A stretch of 64,000 nucleotides of DNA, taken from positions 34,309,180 through 34,373,179 of the forward strand of contig OX485808.1 of NCBI GenBank assembly GCA_950295325.1, written 5' to 3'. The stretch is from Polytrichum commune (Eukaryota > Streptophyta > Polytrichopsida > Polytrichales > Polytrichaceae). The first letter of the stretch is position 1; each line of letters starts with the position of its first letter. Under the pieces are notes generated by a model, which worked only from the letters and a program-made list of their open reading frames with translations, had not been told where the DNA came from and searched no databases. The position numbers were made by a program, and so were the translations under genes. Positions 23,007-34,062 of this stretch are shown piece after piece.

Positions 23007-23166
23007 ATAGTGTGGATTAAAGACCATGGATCTTCTCCTATTCTTCTCAAAGACTTTCCACCAACACCTTGAATGTTAGTTCAAAGACAAAAGTAGCATA
23101 AAATAAAACAATCATTCAAATCAATCTTCTAGAACAACAAATTATGGGATTCACACAAATTTCAAA

Positions 23167-23551
23167 CTGCACCGTTTGTGGTATTTAGTGTCACCTATAC
23201 TATTTGCAAAGGGCTTAACATTATGAGCCTACTGATGGCAAGTGTCATGTCTTTACATTTTAGTATATAAGAGGAAGATATTCTTGATCATACTAATGGC
23301 AAGTGTCATTGTACACGTTAGTCAAGTTCTAGACCGTTCTGTAACAAAGGCATTCACCTTATAACATTATTGAACGTACTCATGTGAAGATATTAGTAAG
23401 CCCACTTGAACACCAAGTGTCATGAGGTGACACTTATGTTGAAGTTGTTAATCATCACTATAACCTAGCATACGCCTCAGAATAGGGTAAGTGACATTAT
23501 TACTCACGTGACACTAAATATCATAAATGATGTAGTATGGGTGGAAAAGTA
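23167..23551 (-). mobile_element. Family-H element, copy A (no insertions)
   Basis: Imperfect inverted ends: CTGCACCGTTTGTGGTATTT and, inverted, CTACATCATTTATGATATTT, each followed by AGTGTCAC. Relative to copy B (30067-31796) it is inverted and lacks both nested elements. It therefore supplies empty sites at 23443-23450 (AGTTGTTA) and 23303-23310 (GTGTCATT). No coding sequence; target duplication not clear. Confidence 0.7.
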
Positions 23552-23690
23552 GTGTGGAAGTCATTCATGTGGGCCACGCTAATAATCTAGTAAAGGTACA
23601 CATAATCGGGACTGAAGACCCGGGGTCTTCTTCTATGTCTTCTTGGAGACTTCCTACCAACTTCTCAAATCAATAAAGTAACTCCACTAA

Positions 23691-24074
23691 ATATGATATT
23701 TAGTGTCACCAATTCTAATTGTCTTGCTCGATACCAATTGTAAACCACGGTATAGTGTCACCAACACCAAATGTTAACCCAACATAATTTGTCATTGCTT
23801 GTAAACTTTTGGGGCGGGGGGGGGGGGGGGGGGATTCTAGATTTATAGTGTTGGAATTACTGTCACTTACAAACTGATTTTTCATCCAAATTCCATCATC
23901 CATGACGATATTTCATCACAAGTTACTGACAAGAGGAGGTAGGGCTTTGGCCAATCAATGAACTCATCCATCATCCATGACAAAAATTGTTCACTTGTTC
24001 ATAGGAAGTGTCATCCAAAAAGTTACCAAAGTGACATAAAATACCACATCACACTAAATATCATATTTAGTGTA
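23691..24074. mobile_element. MITE with CACTAAATATGATATTTAGTG ends, copy 1
   Basis: The same palindromic end motif (about 20 bp) starts and closes a ~380-bp non-coding unit. The unit is repeated at 54929-55295 with colinear interior. A run of about 23 G interrupts it near 23815-23833. The ends resemble those of family H (ATATTTAGTGTCAC), so the two may share a transposase. Confidence 0.65.
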
Positions 24075-24269
24075 CTAGCATGTGAGTCTTATGCATTTGT
24101 CCCACCTCCATGATAGATTTGTAATTTTTCTAGTTACATAGGACAAGTTCCCAGTGACGTAGGTCAATTTCCTAGGACTCATGTGCTTGTAGTGAATGAA
24201 ATGAAATTGATTTTAAAGTCTGGGAAGCCAAAAAGGCTAATGAGACTAAAAATATGTCATGGTGGTTTC

Positions 24270-25622
24270 AAACCAACTAATTCCCTAGAGTGGCAGAGTG
24301 CGTTAGACTCCGTGAGATAGAGGGTAATGTCAACTTGATGGTCCGACTAAAAGAAAGACTCGAGGCTCCCCAAAACTACATTCTCAAGTGGTGATGGAAA
24401 CTTGTCCCTAATGAGGTTATATAGGGGGCATTCCAACACAAAATGTGCTTCATTAATAACTACGGTATAGGAGTCAAAATGGCATAGTCTATTATCTCTA
24501 GAGACATGGATAGTCGTCCTTCGTCCGATTTCATTGGCAAGTCTAAGTTTGAGGTGCAGTAAGCAACAATGATCTTCCGTTGTGGTGGTGTCAATGGTTG
24601 CTTCAAGTATAATTCACATTCGTATTTGAGAAAATCCTTGAGGTGGAGGTAATCCAAGTTTCTTCCCTAAGAAATGGAATGATTTCCTCTCTTCAGCAAG
24701 AAAAGTCTCCTTGATATCATCATATGTGATTCTCGATGTGTTTAGATTGTCACAAGCTTCCCAATGAGATAGATCCCATGATGCCTTCCACATAGTTGTT
24801 GATTTGTGTCAGGTGTTAAATCCTTGTTTGGTAAGGTGTCAAGAAAGTGAGGTTGCTTTATTGACTATTAACCAAGAGGAGGGTAGGTGGACAAGCTCTT
24901 GTTGAAAATCCATAGTGAACTTAAGAGCGTATAGTTCTATAGGAGGTTCTCCAAATTCAGCCACCAAAACATTATAGGTAGTTGAAGAACGCACTTGGAC
25001 GTGAAACATCATCTACACCTTTATGCCCTTATTGAAAACAACATTGTCAACATAAAGAAGAATGGAAACCACTGTGTGAAATAAACACAGAGAATCCATG
25101 TCAATCTCGACCAAAGATGTTCAAGTTCATCGATTTACAAGCCGCATAGTGTGGGGGAGAGGAGACATTCTTGTCTAACAAAGATGTTGAACATTTCTTC
25201 ACCATGTGTGTTAACATTTATTTGTATTTTTGCATAGACTGCGGTACACATTGTATTTATAACTTATTGTAAATGAAGTGGCACACCTAATCGTTGGAGG
25301 CGTTCCCAAAGCATGTCTTATGAGATTGTGTTGAAAGCATTTGGAAATCAACAAAACAAGAATAGAGGCATCGACCTACAAATACTTCTTATTCAATTAA
25401 AGCACATATGTAAGAAATGTGGCCCAAAGTAGATATACCTTCTATAAAAGTTTCTCATCCTCTCGCTCTGACCCCTTTCAATTCCGCCCATCAACTTATC
25501 AAACTCTCCAAAAAAAAACATATAGAGCCTGCCAAATATTGTTCCTAGCATTATGGTCCTCCAGTTCCCATGAAGCGTCTTTCACTAGATTTGAAGATCA
25601 TTTTGGTGATGTTGATAGTCCA
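24270..25622 (-). mobile_element. LINE (non-LTR retrotransposon) remnant
   Basis: Scattered minus-strand frames show reverse-transcriptase-like text (LWERLQRLGVPLHLQ near 25.3 kb, then GEEMFNIFVRQECLLSPTLC near 25.2 kb) and, towards 24.4-24.5 kb, a zinc-binding RT tail (DNRLCHF, INEAHFVLECPLY). Order and orientation fit the 3' half of an L1-type ORF2. The reading is broken by many stops and frame changes, so it is an old dead copy. No poly-A tail or target duplication was identified. Confidence 0.7.
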
Positions 25623-25689
25623 TGAATCTAAGACACCCTCTCGGCCCACTAAATTAAAAAAAGCTTTGTGATTGGTTCACATGGATAAT

Positions 25690-25905
25690 TTGCATATATC
25701 AACGAACGGGGAGAACCGACCACTAGTTACAAATGAACCGGTTGAAGTTCAAAACTGTGGGAAATCACCGGTCATTTTAGAAAAATCTAGAAAATATACC
25801 TCAAATCTATAAAGAAACTTGAAAGATGTCAACATGTAACCGGTTGGACTTGGAAACACTACGGTTTTGACTGATTATGCCCAAAAATCTCCTCAGACAA
25901 TGTCT
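25690..25905. repeat. FB2 fold-back, right half
   Basis: Contains GAACCGGTTGAAGTTCAAAA, AACATGTAACCGGTTGGA and ends in ATTATGCCCAAAAATCTCC, matching the right half of the FB2 element. The left half is not adjacent. Confidence 0.55.
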
Positions 25906-26129
25906 TGAATACTACAGTACTTCAAAGACAAAAGGAGCATACAGTCACATAGTCCTGCAAATCAATGTCCTAAAAAAACAAAAATTATATGGTACACACT
26001 GATTTTAAACTATAGATTTGGCATGGGTTGAGAAATAACATGGCTGAAGTTATTTCTCATTACTAAACATCTCGGTCCATGTGTAAAGCGGCCCCGAGAA
26101 TTCATGTGGGTTGTGGAAATCTTCTGTGA

Positions 26130-26345
26130 CCAGAGTGTTGGGGGAGATTTTTGGGCATAATCGGTCGACAGCCTAGTGTGTCCAACTCCAACCGGTTACA
26201 AACTGACATCTTTTGTGTTTTCTTTTTTTTAATTAATAATTAATCTGCAAATTTCTCTTCATGGATCGGTGATTTTCCTGAAGTCTTGAACGTCAACTGG
26301 TTATTTCTCAAACTCGACTGCATCATCTGTAACTAACTTAGAGGT
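26130..26345. repeat. FB2 fold-back, left half
   Basis: Begins GGGGGAGATTTTTGGGCATA and continues with the CCAACCGGTTACA and AACTGGTTATTTCTCAAACT segments of FB2. It stops just before the Harbinger element. With 25690-25905 the halves are in reversed order, so these are two separate truncated copies or a rearranged one. Confidence 0.55.
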
Positions 26346-26386
26346 TGGTGGTCCCTGTTCATTCATGGAGTAGAACTACAGTCTAA

Positions 26387-27700
26387 GGGACGGTTTACAC
26401 TACGGTGGAGAAGGCCTCCGGTTGGTCAAGAATGCTTGGCCAAGACATGGTTATATGAGGCAAATGGTGGATGTGCTGGAGAAGAATTAAAGGCAATAAA
26501 ATATTTCTTAAGGAGTCTTGACCGGTTGAAGTCTAAACACCTAGAGGAGAAGTTTAGCGGAGAAGTCCACCGGAGAAGTCCACCGGTGAAGAGAAGTTCA
26601 CCTAATGGTGAAGATTTTTTGTGATAAAAAACCATAATTCTCTACATTCACATTGTATCAAAAGATTTCAACAAGAATTGTGTTCATAAGAATTGTGTAA
26701 TATAATGTTCAATTTTATTCAAAAGATAATGAAAATTGCCAAATTGCCAATTGTCAAGTTTGGCCCATGTAGGAAATAAATGTCTCCTTGGGTGTTTAAG
26801 AATAAAGAGGGGAAAACCCATACACATTGGACAAAACACTACTCTTTGGTATTATTTAAGACATGCTCTCCTCTTAATCATCCTCATCAATTTCTCTCTT
26901 CTTATCTTTGATCTTCAAGCATGGATAATCGAAGAAGAGAGATTTTGTGCTCTCTTATGATCTTTATGGTTTTGAAGTATTTTATCATTTCAACTATGGC
27001 GATACAAAAAACCATCTTGTATCACCATAATGCTTCAATTATGATGATGGCATATTTTTTGTTTGGGAGCAAAGAGAGGGTGGTGTGGAAATTTGACCGG
27101 CCAAGTGGATATGTGTCACAATTTCTTCTTAGATCATATAATGCAAAAATATTCAAAGATCGTGTACGGGTGAGTAAGCCTACTTTTATTTATTTATGTC
27201 ATTTGCTTGGACCCATGTTGAGCAAGAAAGATACAAAATTAAGACTTTGTATTCCAATAGAGTGTAGAATTTCTTTGACATTGCATCGATTGGCAACCGG
27301 TGATACTTTACATACATTTGCCGATTTGTATGGTATTTCAAAGTCAAGTGCTTCAATCATAGTGAGAGAAGCTTGCCAACACCTTAGGTTTTGAAAAAAA
27401 CCAGATCTGAAATCTACAGTCCAAATCTGTTTTTGAAAATTAAATTTTTATTGAGTTGGGCTTCTCCGGCCTCTTGAGGCCGGACAAGAAACTCCTCCTC
27501 CGGAGAAGCCCAACTCCAAAAAGTGCCGCCATGTAGGCGGCCATGTCATTTTATCATCCATGAGAAAAGTTCATCACCATTGTTTTCTTCAGCTAGTGTA
27601 AACACCCACCGGTCAAGAGTTGCATTTTCGACCAATCACAATTGAGAAACGCCCTTTTTTCATGACCGGTGGACTTCTCCACCGTAGTGTAAACCAGCCC
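26387..27700 (+). mobile_element. PIF/Harbinger element, internally deleted (1314 bp)
   Basis: Inverted ends share GGTTTACACTACGGTGGAG after GGGAC (left) and GGGCT (right). TAA flanks both sides (26384-26386 and 27701-27703), the classic PIF/Harbinger target. A frame at 26921-27394 resembles the N-terminal part of HARBI1/ALP1-type transposase (the region with VSKPTFIYLCHLL and SRISLTLHRLA-like text). The DDE nuclease part is missing, so mobility would depend on another copy. Confidence 0.88.
26921..27394 (+). pseudogene. HARBI1-like transposase, N-terminal part only
   Basis: 157 codons. From about residue 82 onward (FRVSKPTF-type helix, LATGDTLHTFADLYGISKSS, VREACQHL) it matches the helix-turn-helix part of Harbinger transposases and plant ALP1 relatives. 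The reading ends where the catalytic domain should begin. Whether the first 60 residues are coding is uncertain. Confidence 0.7.
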
Positions 27701-27703
27701 TAA

Positions 27704-30066
27704 GTGTTAATATCTTTATTACAAGGTAATATTTATCTTGTAATAAGAATGTTAACACTCATGGGGTAACACTTATAGACGGCATGTTGTAACTTATGGG
27801 TGGGCCATGGATCCCACAAAAGTACCCGAGCATGAATAGAACAAGCAGTGGGGATCATCTTTTCTTTGGCACATGAACTATTTGTAATTGAGAAACAAGG
27901 TAGAGAGTGCTTAAACCAACAATTGAAGCTATTGTACATACATATGTCTATGTGGTGATATAAAAAAAAATTCATATTAGCTTTTGGGCTAAACATAGGT
28001 ATAAGGATTTTTTTTAAAAAGCCTCAATTGAATATTTGATGAATGTTCAAAGTTAACACTTCTAGCTTCCTTAATCCGATCCCTAGGCTCCATGTACAAC
28101 GACCTCACATATGTTGAGCACCCCCACTTTCATTGCCTAGACTCAACCCAACATAGTTGTGTATTGGACCCAAGCTAGATCAAAAGCCCAACATGGCCAC
28201 CTCCATGACATGGACCTAAACCCGTCATTGCGTTGGCTTGGGCACTCCTTTTCCATGGGGAATGGTTCAAGGTAGTAGAGTGTTGGCGATTGGGATGCGC
28301 TTATAGGTCTTGTTTTTGAGTGGGGTGTTGGTTTAGCACCCTCTACTTTAAGGTATCCAACCCAATTATGGACACTTCCAACTCCACAAACATACTTGCC
28401 ATCATCTGACCGTTGCATTGGCGAAAATAACATGTTTAATTAGCAATTGCCCATCACAAAGATTCTCATTTGAAGTTTCGGAATCAAACTTTAAATGCAA
28501 AAGAGGTAATCACCACAATATATTATTATTGAGTATTTCAATAAGGAAATGTAGACAACAAAATGTGTCGGTCTGGATGTGACCATTAAGGAAAACATAT
28601 TCATTTGACCTCACTCATGTCACTCTTTTGTAGACACCACTATACGAGGGAATTGCATGGATTTGTTAAGTAATTTCACATGGCATAATAATTAGTGAAT
28701 GTAAAATCATCATGATCTAAATTTAGTTTTGCTATTTTGGAGATGTACATGAAAAAAAGAAATTAGTTGGCATTCAACTAGTACCAGAACATCAAATATG
28801 ACATACTTACAAATTACCTCATCACCATTGCTATTCACCTAGTCCCAAAACTTCAACCAATAAGTAGTTTGTGTTCACGGTGATTAGTCATAACTACCAT
28901 GTCATGTGCAAAGGAATCCCATCATTGGTTGGGGACAAAAGGTGTATGCCTCATGGGGGTATTGTTAGTATCGACGTGAATGTGGAATATTGGCCGGTGA
29001 GTGCTTGCCAACATTAGGAAGGTGACTACTTATATATTTGGCCCAATTGTCGCGTGCCAAGCTCTTTCCTAGAAGGAAGAATGCCTAGTGCAATTTTCAT
29101 AAGTAATAATTAAATATTAAAAGTGTTCATGTACATCCATGTAGGGGGGGGGCTTACATGAGGTAGAGTAAAGGAAGCTTTCTAAGCTTCCAAATATCCT
29201 TTTCTATTTGCAGATAAAGCTCATGCATATGTAAGCTAATGTGTGTGTGGGTGTTTTTCTTTTCTTTTTTCCCCTTTTTAGGTTCCCCCCACCCCGGTGT
29301 TGCCTTTATGATGTTAATGTCCAAGCAACTCTAAATTGATAGAACAACCACTAAATGGTCATATGACCTACTTACCTTGGTAGTTTAAATGTCCAAATCT
29401 GAGACCTCTCAAGTGTAAGCACCTTATCTCCATAGGGCCCCAACTAACCTCTAACTCGCACATGATTGTGCTTGTTTGAATATTTTATAACTCTGGTCAT
29501 TTTCTAAGTGGATCCAACTATATTGAAAATATTTATTAATAAACATTGTGTTCACCTTGTCACCAAAATGTATGCCCATAACAAAGAAATTGTTACCCAA
29601 TGGCTACCGTACTTTAAGTGTCTACCTAATGGTTGCTTAGTGTCTACCTAATGGCTACCAAAAGATGTGATGGCTACTATTGGTACCAAAATACATAATC
29701 TTTAGAACATAGACGGATTTAACTTAGTGTCACCCTCTTGTAGTCAAAACAATAGTAGAAATGGCGGTACCAATCAAAATGGTAGTGAACTCAAAAAGCA
29801 ATTGCCAGCACAAGCCATGATTCATTTGGACACAATTTCTTCTAGTGTTATTCCTTAAATTTGGTATGCCTTCTTGACGTCTTACATATTGTAGCTATAA
29901 CACAAGACTGCTCCTTTCCACCCAAAATATCTTCAAAGTAATACCTCTTAAGGAAAGCCAAAGTCTAAAGAACTTTTTAAGGAAGTGGATTTTTTTAATA
30001 AGGAAAATGCTATGATGCCAATCGAGTGGTCTCCAACATCTTTTCTGGTGGGTTCTCACTTCCAAA
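27704..30066. other. Intergenic, nothing recognised
   Basis: About 2.4 kb of AT-rich DNA with no convincing gene. 28050-28440 has short imperfect repeats around CAACCCAACAT and ATTGGGC segments. There are homopolymer-rich patches near 29145 and 29285. The short open frames show no domains. Confidence 0.45.
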
Positions 30067-30160
30067 CTACAATGTTTATGGTTTTTAGTGGCACATGAGT
30101 AATATTGTCACTTACCCTATTTTTGAGGTGTATACTAGGTTACATTGATGATTAACAACT

Positions 30161-30516
30161 CTGCGGGGGGGGGGGGGTAGTCATTGGTTGGAGTAGCAAT
30201 ACACGTGTGAACAAAGGATAGGGTATTTAAAAAACATGAGGGCAAAAAATTATAATTGGACTTAAGAGTAATATAGGGTATCAAAAATGGCATTGGACAT
30301 CTTTAAAGTACTATAGGGTATGAAATAATAGGTAATTTGGAATTATAAGTAAGGCAAGCCATTTTTCTATTAACTCAAAGTAGAAGTTTACATAATGATA
30401 GCATGTGAAAAAAAGAAGAGAATTGAAAGTAATACCCCCCTATAAAATAGTGGTTGTTCGCACCTATATCCTTAACTATTTAACACACTGCCCCCCCCCC
30501 CCCCCCCCCCCCCGAG
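30161..30516. mobile_element. hAT-like MITE with G-rich ends, copy 1 (356 bp)
   Basis: Begins CTGCGGGGG and ends CCCCCGAG, with long G and C runs at the two tips. A perfect 8-bp duplication, TAACAACT, lies at 30153-30160 and 30517-30524. Copy A has this site uninterrupted at 23443-23450 and copy D a diverged one at 32703-32710. The subterminal CGTGTGAACAAAG segment also occurs in the element at 37336-37573. There is no coding sequence. Confidence 0.85.
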
Positions 30517-30651
30517 TAACAACTTCACCATAAGTGTCACCTCAAGTGGGCTTACTAATATCTTGGCGTGAGTATGTTCAATAACATCATAAGGTGCATG
30601 CCTATGTTACACAATGGTCTAGAACTTGACTAAAGTGTACACAAATGACAC

Positions 30652-31469
30652 CTCAAGTAGGTCACTCTGTAGGATTTTGTGCTTCACATGCAGCTGAGAG
30701 GTATTTGTGTGGTCTATTATCTCCACAACATGATTTAATAGCTCCCTATCATATCTTAATACTCTAAAATTACCTATTTTATTCCACCCTATCATTAGTC
30801 TTATTCCCAATGTTATTGCATTTTTTTATAGTCTATATTCCTTATGATAAAAATATGTAATTCAAAGTTTACACATTGAAAAAGTGGCCCAAAAAAGCAT
30901 GATCCGTACTTACCGTTGCAGAATCATACAAGTGCAACACTTCATAAAGACACAACCTATAACTATAACAACCTGAAGCAAATTATTCCAAGAGTATAGC
31001 ATGAATGAAAATTGCAACAAGAAAATTAAGCACAATCTAAAAACGACTTGCAATTTTGTAGATTTAGGGTTTAATATTACATTATCATCATGCATCACAA
31101 AAGTAGGCTTAGGGTGAAAATACAACAAGAATTAACATGTGTTACATATACACAACACCCACTCCATGGCAATCTAGCTATAAGCCACAATGCATTGTCA
31201 ACCTATGTTTTGTGTTATGTAGCAAACTTGGTCAATTGCCCTACATCATTCCTATCTAAGGTGTACAACATTTGTAGAATTGCCACTCATAGGTTCAAGG
31301 GATATAATGCAATCTACCTCGATCCATGTGCTACTTGTAATGGGATTATACATTTTTATGGTCCCTAAATTATGTAGAAGTTTTTTATAAATGTTATGTC
31401 AAATAAACTTATTCCTGCCTATATGAAGTCACATTTCGTTTTTAAAATGCACTAAGCAACCTACCCGAG
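30652..31469. mobile_element. hAT-like element, CTCGGGTAGG ends (818 bp)
   Basis: Ends CTCAAGTAGGTCACT and, inverted, CTCGGGTAGGTTGCT. A perfect 8-bp duplication, AATGACAC, lies at 30644-30651 and 31470-31477. The uninterrupted site is present in copy D (32846-32853) and copy A (23303-23310). Subterminal GCATTTTAAAAACG links it to the copies at 1-496 and 57000-57537. No transposase is seen. Confidence 0.88.
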
Positions 31470-31850
31470 AATGACACTTGCCATTAATATGCTCAAGAAT
31501 ATCTTCCTCTTCTATACTGAAATGTAAAGACATGACTCCTACGATTAGTATGCTAAAAAGTATCTTCCCTTTGCATACTGAAATACAAGACTATATCATC
31601 TAAAGTATCCCAATGTGCTACTCTAAGTGTCACAATGTGGATATTTTTCACTTAAAGAAGTTACTTATGTGGACGAATGTAATCATATTGACAATTAGTG
31701 GGCATGACACTTAGATTCCTCTAGGCCTCCTCTAGGCATCTAATTCAGGCCCTTCGCAAATAATGTACACGACACTAAATATCATGAACGTTGTACGACA
31801 CTAAATACCATGAACATTGTACGACACTAAATATTGTTAAATATTAAATG

Positions 31851-32687
31851 ACACTAAATGACACTAAATGACCTTAAATATCATACTAAGTGTAATGATC
31901 CCAATGGCATAATCTCATACTCTCCTTGCAATTCTAAAATTCGAAAACATATGTAAAATGGTTTGCAAAATGTTGTTGACACATGCATCATTTGCAATCA
32001 GCCTCTATGACAAATTACCTAGCAAACCAAAAGTTCATTGCAACAATGATGTTCCAAAGGGACCAGATGATGGCTCCCTCTTCCTTGTTCATAGCTTTAT
32101 CCCACATATTTTCCCATTTAAGCTTGAGACTAAGCATGAGCATACACCATGAAACATTGATTCCATCAACTAGAAAAAGAAAAAGAAAAAGAAAAAGAAA
32201 GCTATCTACAATGTCATACATAGTCTTCCAAAAAATATGGTGTTTCATCCTTATATGGGGTATCAAGGCAAAAGTGATCAAGTAACTAGAGCAACTTCAC
32301 CACAAAATTTGAATGATCATGAACTTGATAACTTTCCAAGGGTTTTCATCTACTCTCCTCTCTTTGACTATGTAGTCCATAATTTCATTGTATACATCAT
32401 TGAAGACTTTTGTAAACGAAGATCCATATGACATATTTTGAATGAGGTGGATGTGTTAGAATTTGTGGCCCACCATAAGGAGCTTCAAGAGGAAGTCTTC
32501 AATCTCACTTTACAACTTAGTATTCAATACACATGATTTTGAAAATGCTCTATCAATCCATGGTGTGTAGTAACAACAATCATTTATCCCTGTTATTCAA
32601 ATTGAATTTGCTGTCTCTAGAATTAAAGAACTTTGCTGCCAATCTGGTAAAGAGTTACACTCCCCGACAAGCTTACAAACTTGATAG
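31851..32687. other. Intergenic with an (AAAAAG)n tract
   Basis: No gene recognised. A short (AAAAAG) microsatellite lies at 32173-32200. Overlapping short open frames on both strands at 31958-32431 have no domain I can name. Confidence 0.45.
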
Positions 32688-33155
32688 AGTTATGTTGATG
32701 ATTAACACCTTCACCATAGGTGTCAACTCATAACACTTGGCGTTCAAGTGCGCTTACTAATATCTTGACATGAGCATGTTCAATAGTGTTATGATGTGCA
32801 TGCATATGTTACACAATGGTTTACAAGTTGATCAAAGTATACACAAATGACACTTGCCATTAGTATCCTTAAGAATATCTTAAGCTTGCATACTAAAATA
32901 TAAACTTGTGACACTTGCCATTAGCACGCTCAAAAAATTTCTTCCCCTTGCATACTAAAAAAGCAAGATTATCATTTACCAATGTGCTACTCTTAATGTC
33001 CAAATTTACATATTTTTCCACTTAAAAAATTTATTGATGTTGACAAATGGAATCATATTGACAATTGGCGGGTGTGACATTTTAAGACTTCTAGGCATCT
33101 AGTTTAGGCCCTTCGCAAATAGTGTACGTGCCACTAAATACCACAAACTGTGTAG
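32688..33155 (+). mobile_element. Family-H element, copy D, left-truncated
   Basis: Colinear with copy B from GATGATTAACACC onward, ending CCACAAACTGTGTAG. It lacks the first ~90 bp of the element and both nested insertions. It carries the empty sites TAACACCT (32703-32710) and AATGACAC (32846-32853). Confidence 0.7.
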
Positions 33156-33164
33156 TTTTTTTAG

Positions 33165-34062
33165 CATATTATACATTATGACAAGCATGTACATTCAATC
33201 AACGGAGTCATCTGCATGAAATATCTGCAAGTTTTGTTATAGCGGAGTCTTGGTATTTGATGCATGTGAACTACTTGGTCGTGTGGAAGTTTTTGCACTC
33301 AAGACACGGCACACAAAATAAATTGTCGCAGTATTTGATCACACATGAAAATATGGTTTCTTTGGGAAACTTAGTAGTGTGAGCGTAGAGCGGAGAGCAG
33401 AGAGCGGAAAATTCGAATTATGGTGGGCGATTTTCATAGAAGGAGTGCCTATGACCGTGGATTTTGGAGATACTTTATATTCAATTTGTTGAAAAGGTAC
33501 CCCATTCCCGTGGATTTTTTAACACAATCTAATTCGAGAAACAAATAGAACGTGAAGGAGTGGAAAAATGTATTTGTTATCAAGGATCTTGTAGTGTAGT
33601 TTTCAAAACGTCAAGGGTTAAATTAGGGTTGACGTCAGCAATTGAAATCGAACAACAACATAAGATGAAGAAGGAGTTGAATGGGGTTTGCAAAGGTACA
33701 TGGAATTAAACAAATGAACTTATAGTTTCTTTCACCAAGTTCACCTCTTCTTATCCTCATCATCATTTCCTTGTGGAATCTTGCAATTATGTATGCAAAA
33801 AGAATTATGTATTTCTTTCTTGGAATACATTTAAGAAGATAGCTGAGTCTCTTCTTTTCCATCATCACATTGATTTAAAAAATAAAAAAATAACTAAAAA
33901 TATATATATATTAAAAATTGTTGTTATAACGGTTCTCTGCAATTGGTGTGTGAATGGGACTTGTTGAGATTGGGCTTTAAAACTCATTGCTTGCTTTTGG
34001 CTTCATCCACTGAACGGCTTCCAAAAGAGAACCCCAATTGAAGTTGGCTTGCACTCAAATAA
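33165..34062. repeat. Block P, copy 1 (interrupted)
   Basis: Matches 40545-41045, the 3' flank of UTP21, including CAAGACACGGCACACAAA, CATCATCATTTCC, TTCTCTGCAATTGGTGTGTG and CCACTGAACGGCTT. It is longer than copy 2 because of extra sequence around 33340-33740. It is broken at its right end by the fold-back element and resumes at 36170 (CAAATAACTGTTGTAGCATG). Confidence 0.75.

Larger units (their letters stand above)
30067..31796 (+). mobile_element. Family-H element, copy B, with two nested insertions
   Basis: The left end CTACAATGTTTATGG and right end CATGAACGTTGTAC are imperfect inverted repeats. Its own sequence totals about 550 bp. Two hAT-like elements sit inside it at 30161-30516 and 30652-31469. 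Colinearity with copies A and D shows where each insertion broke it. The right end is followed by about three tandem copies of the terminal repeat, to 31850. Confidence 0.75.
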
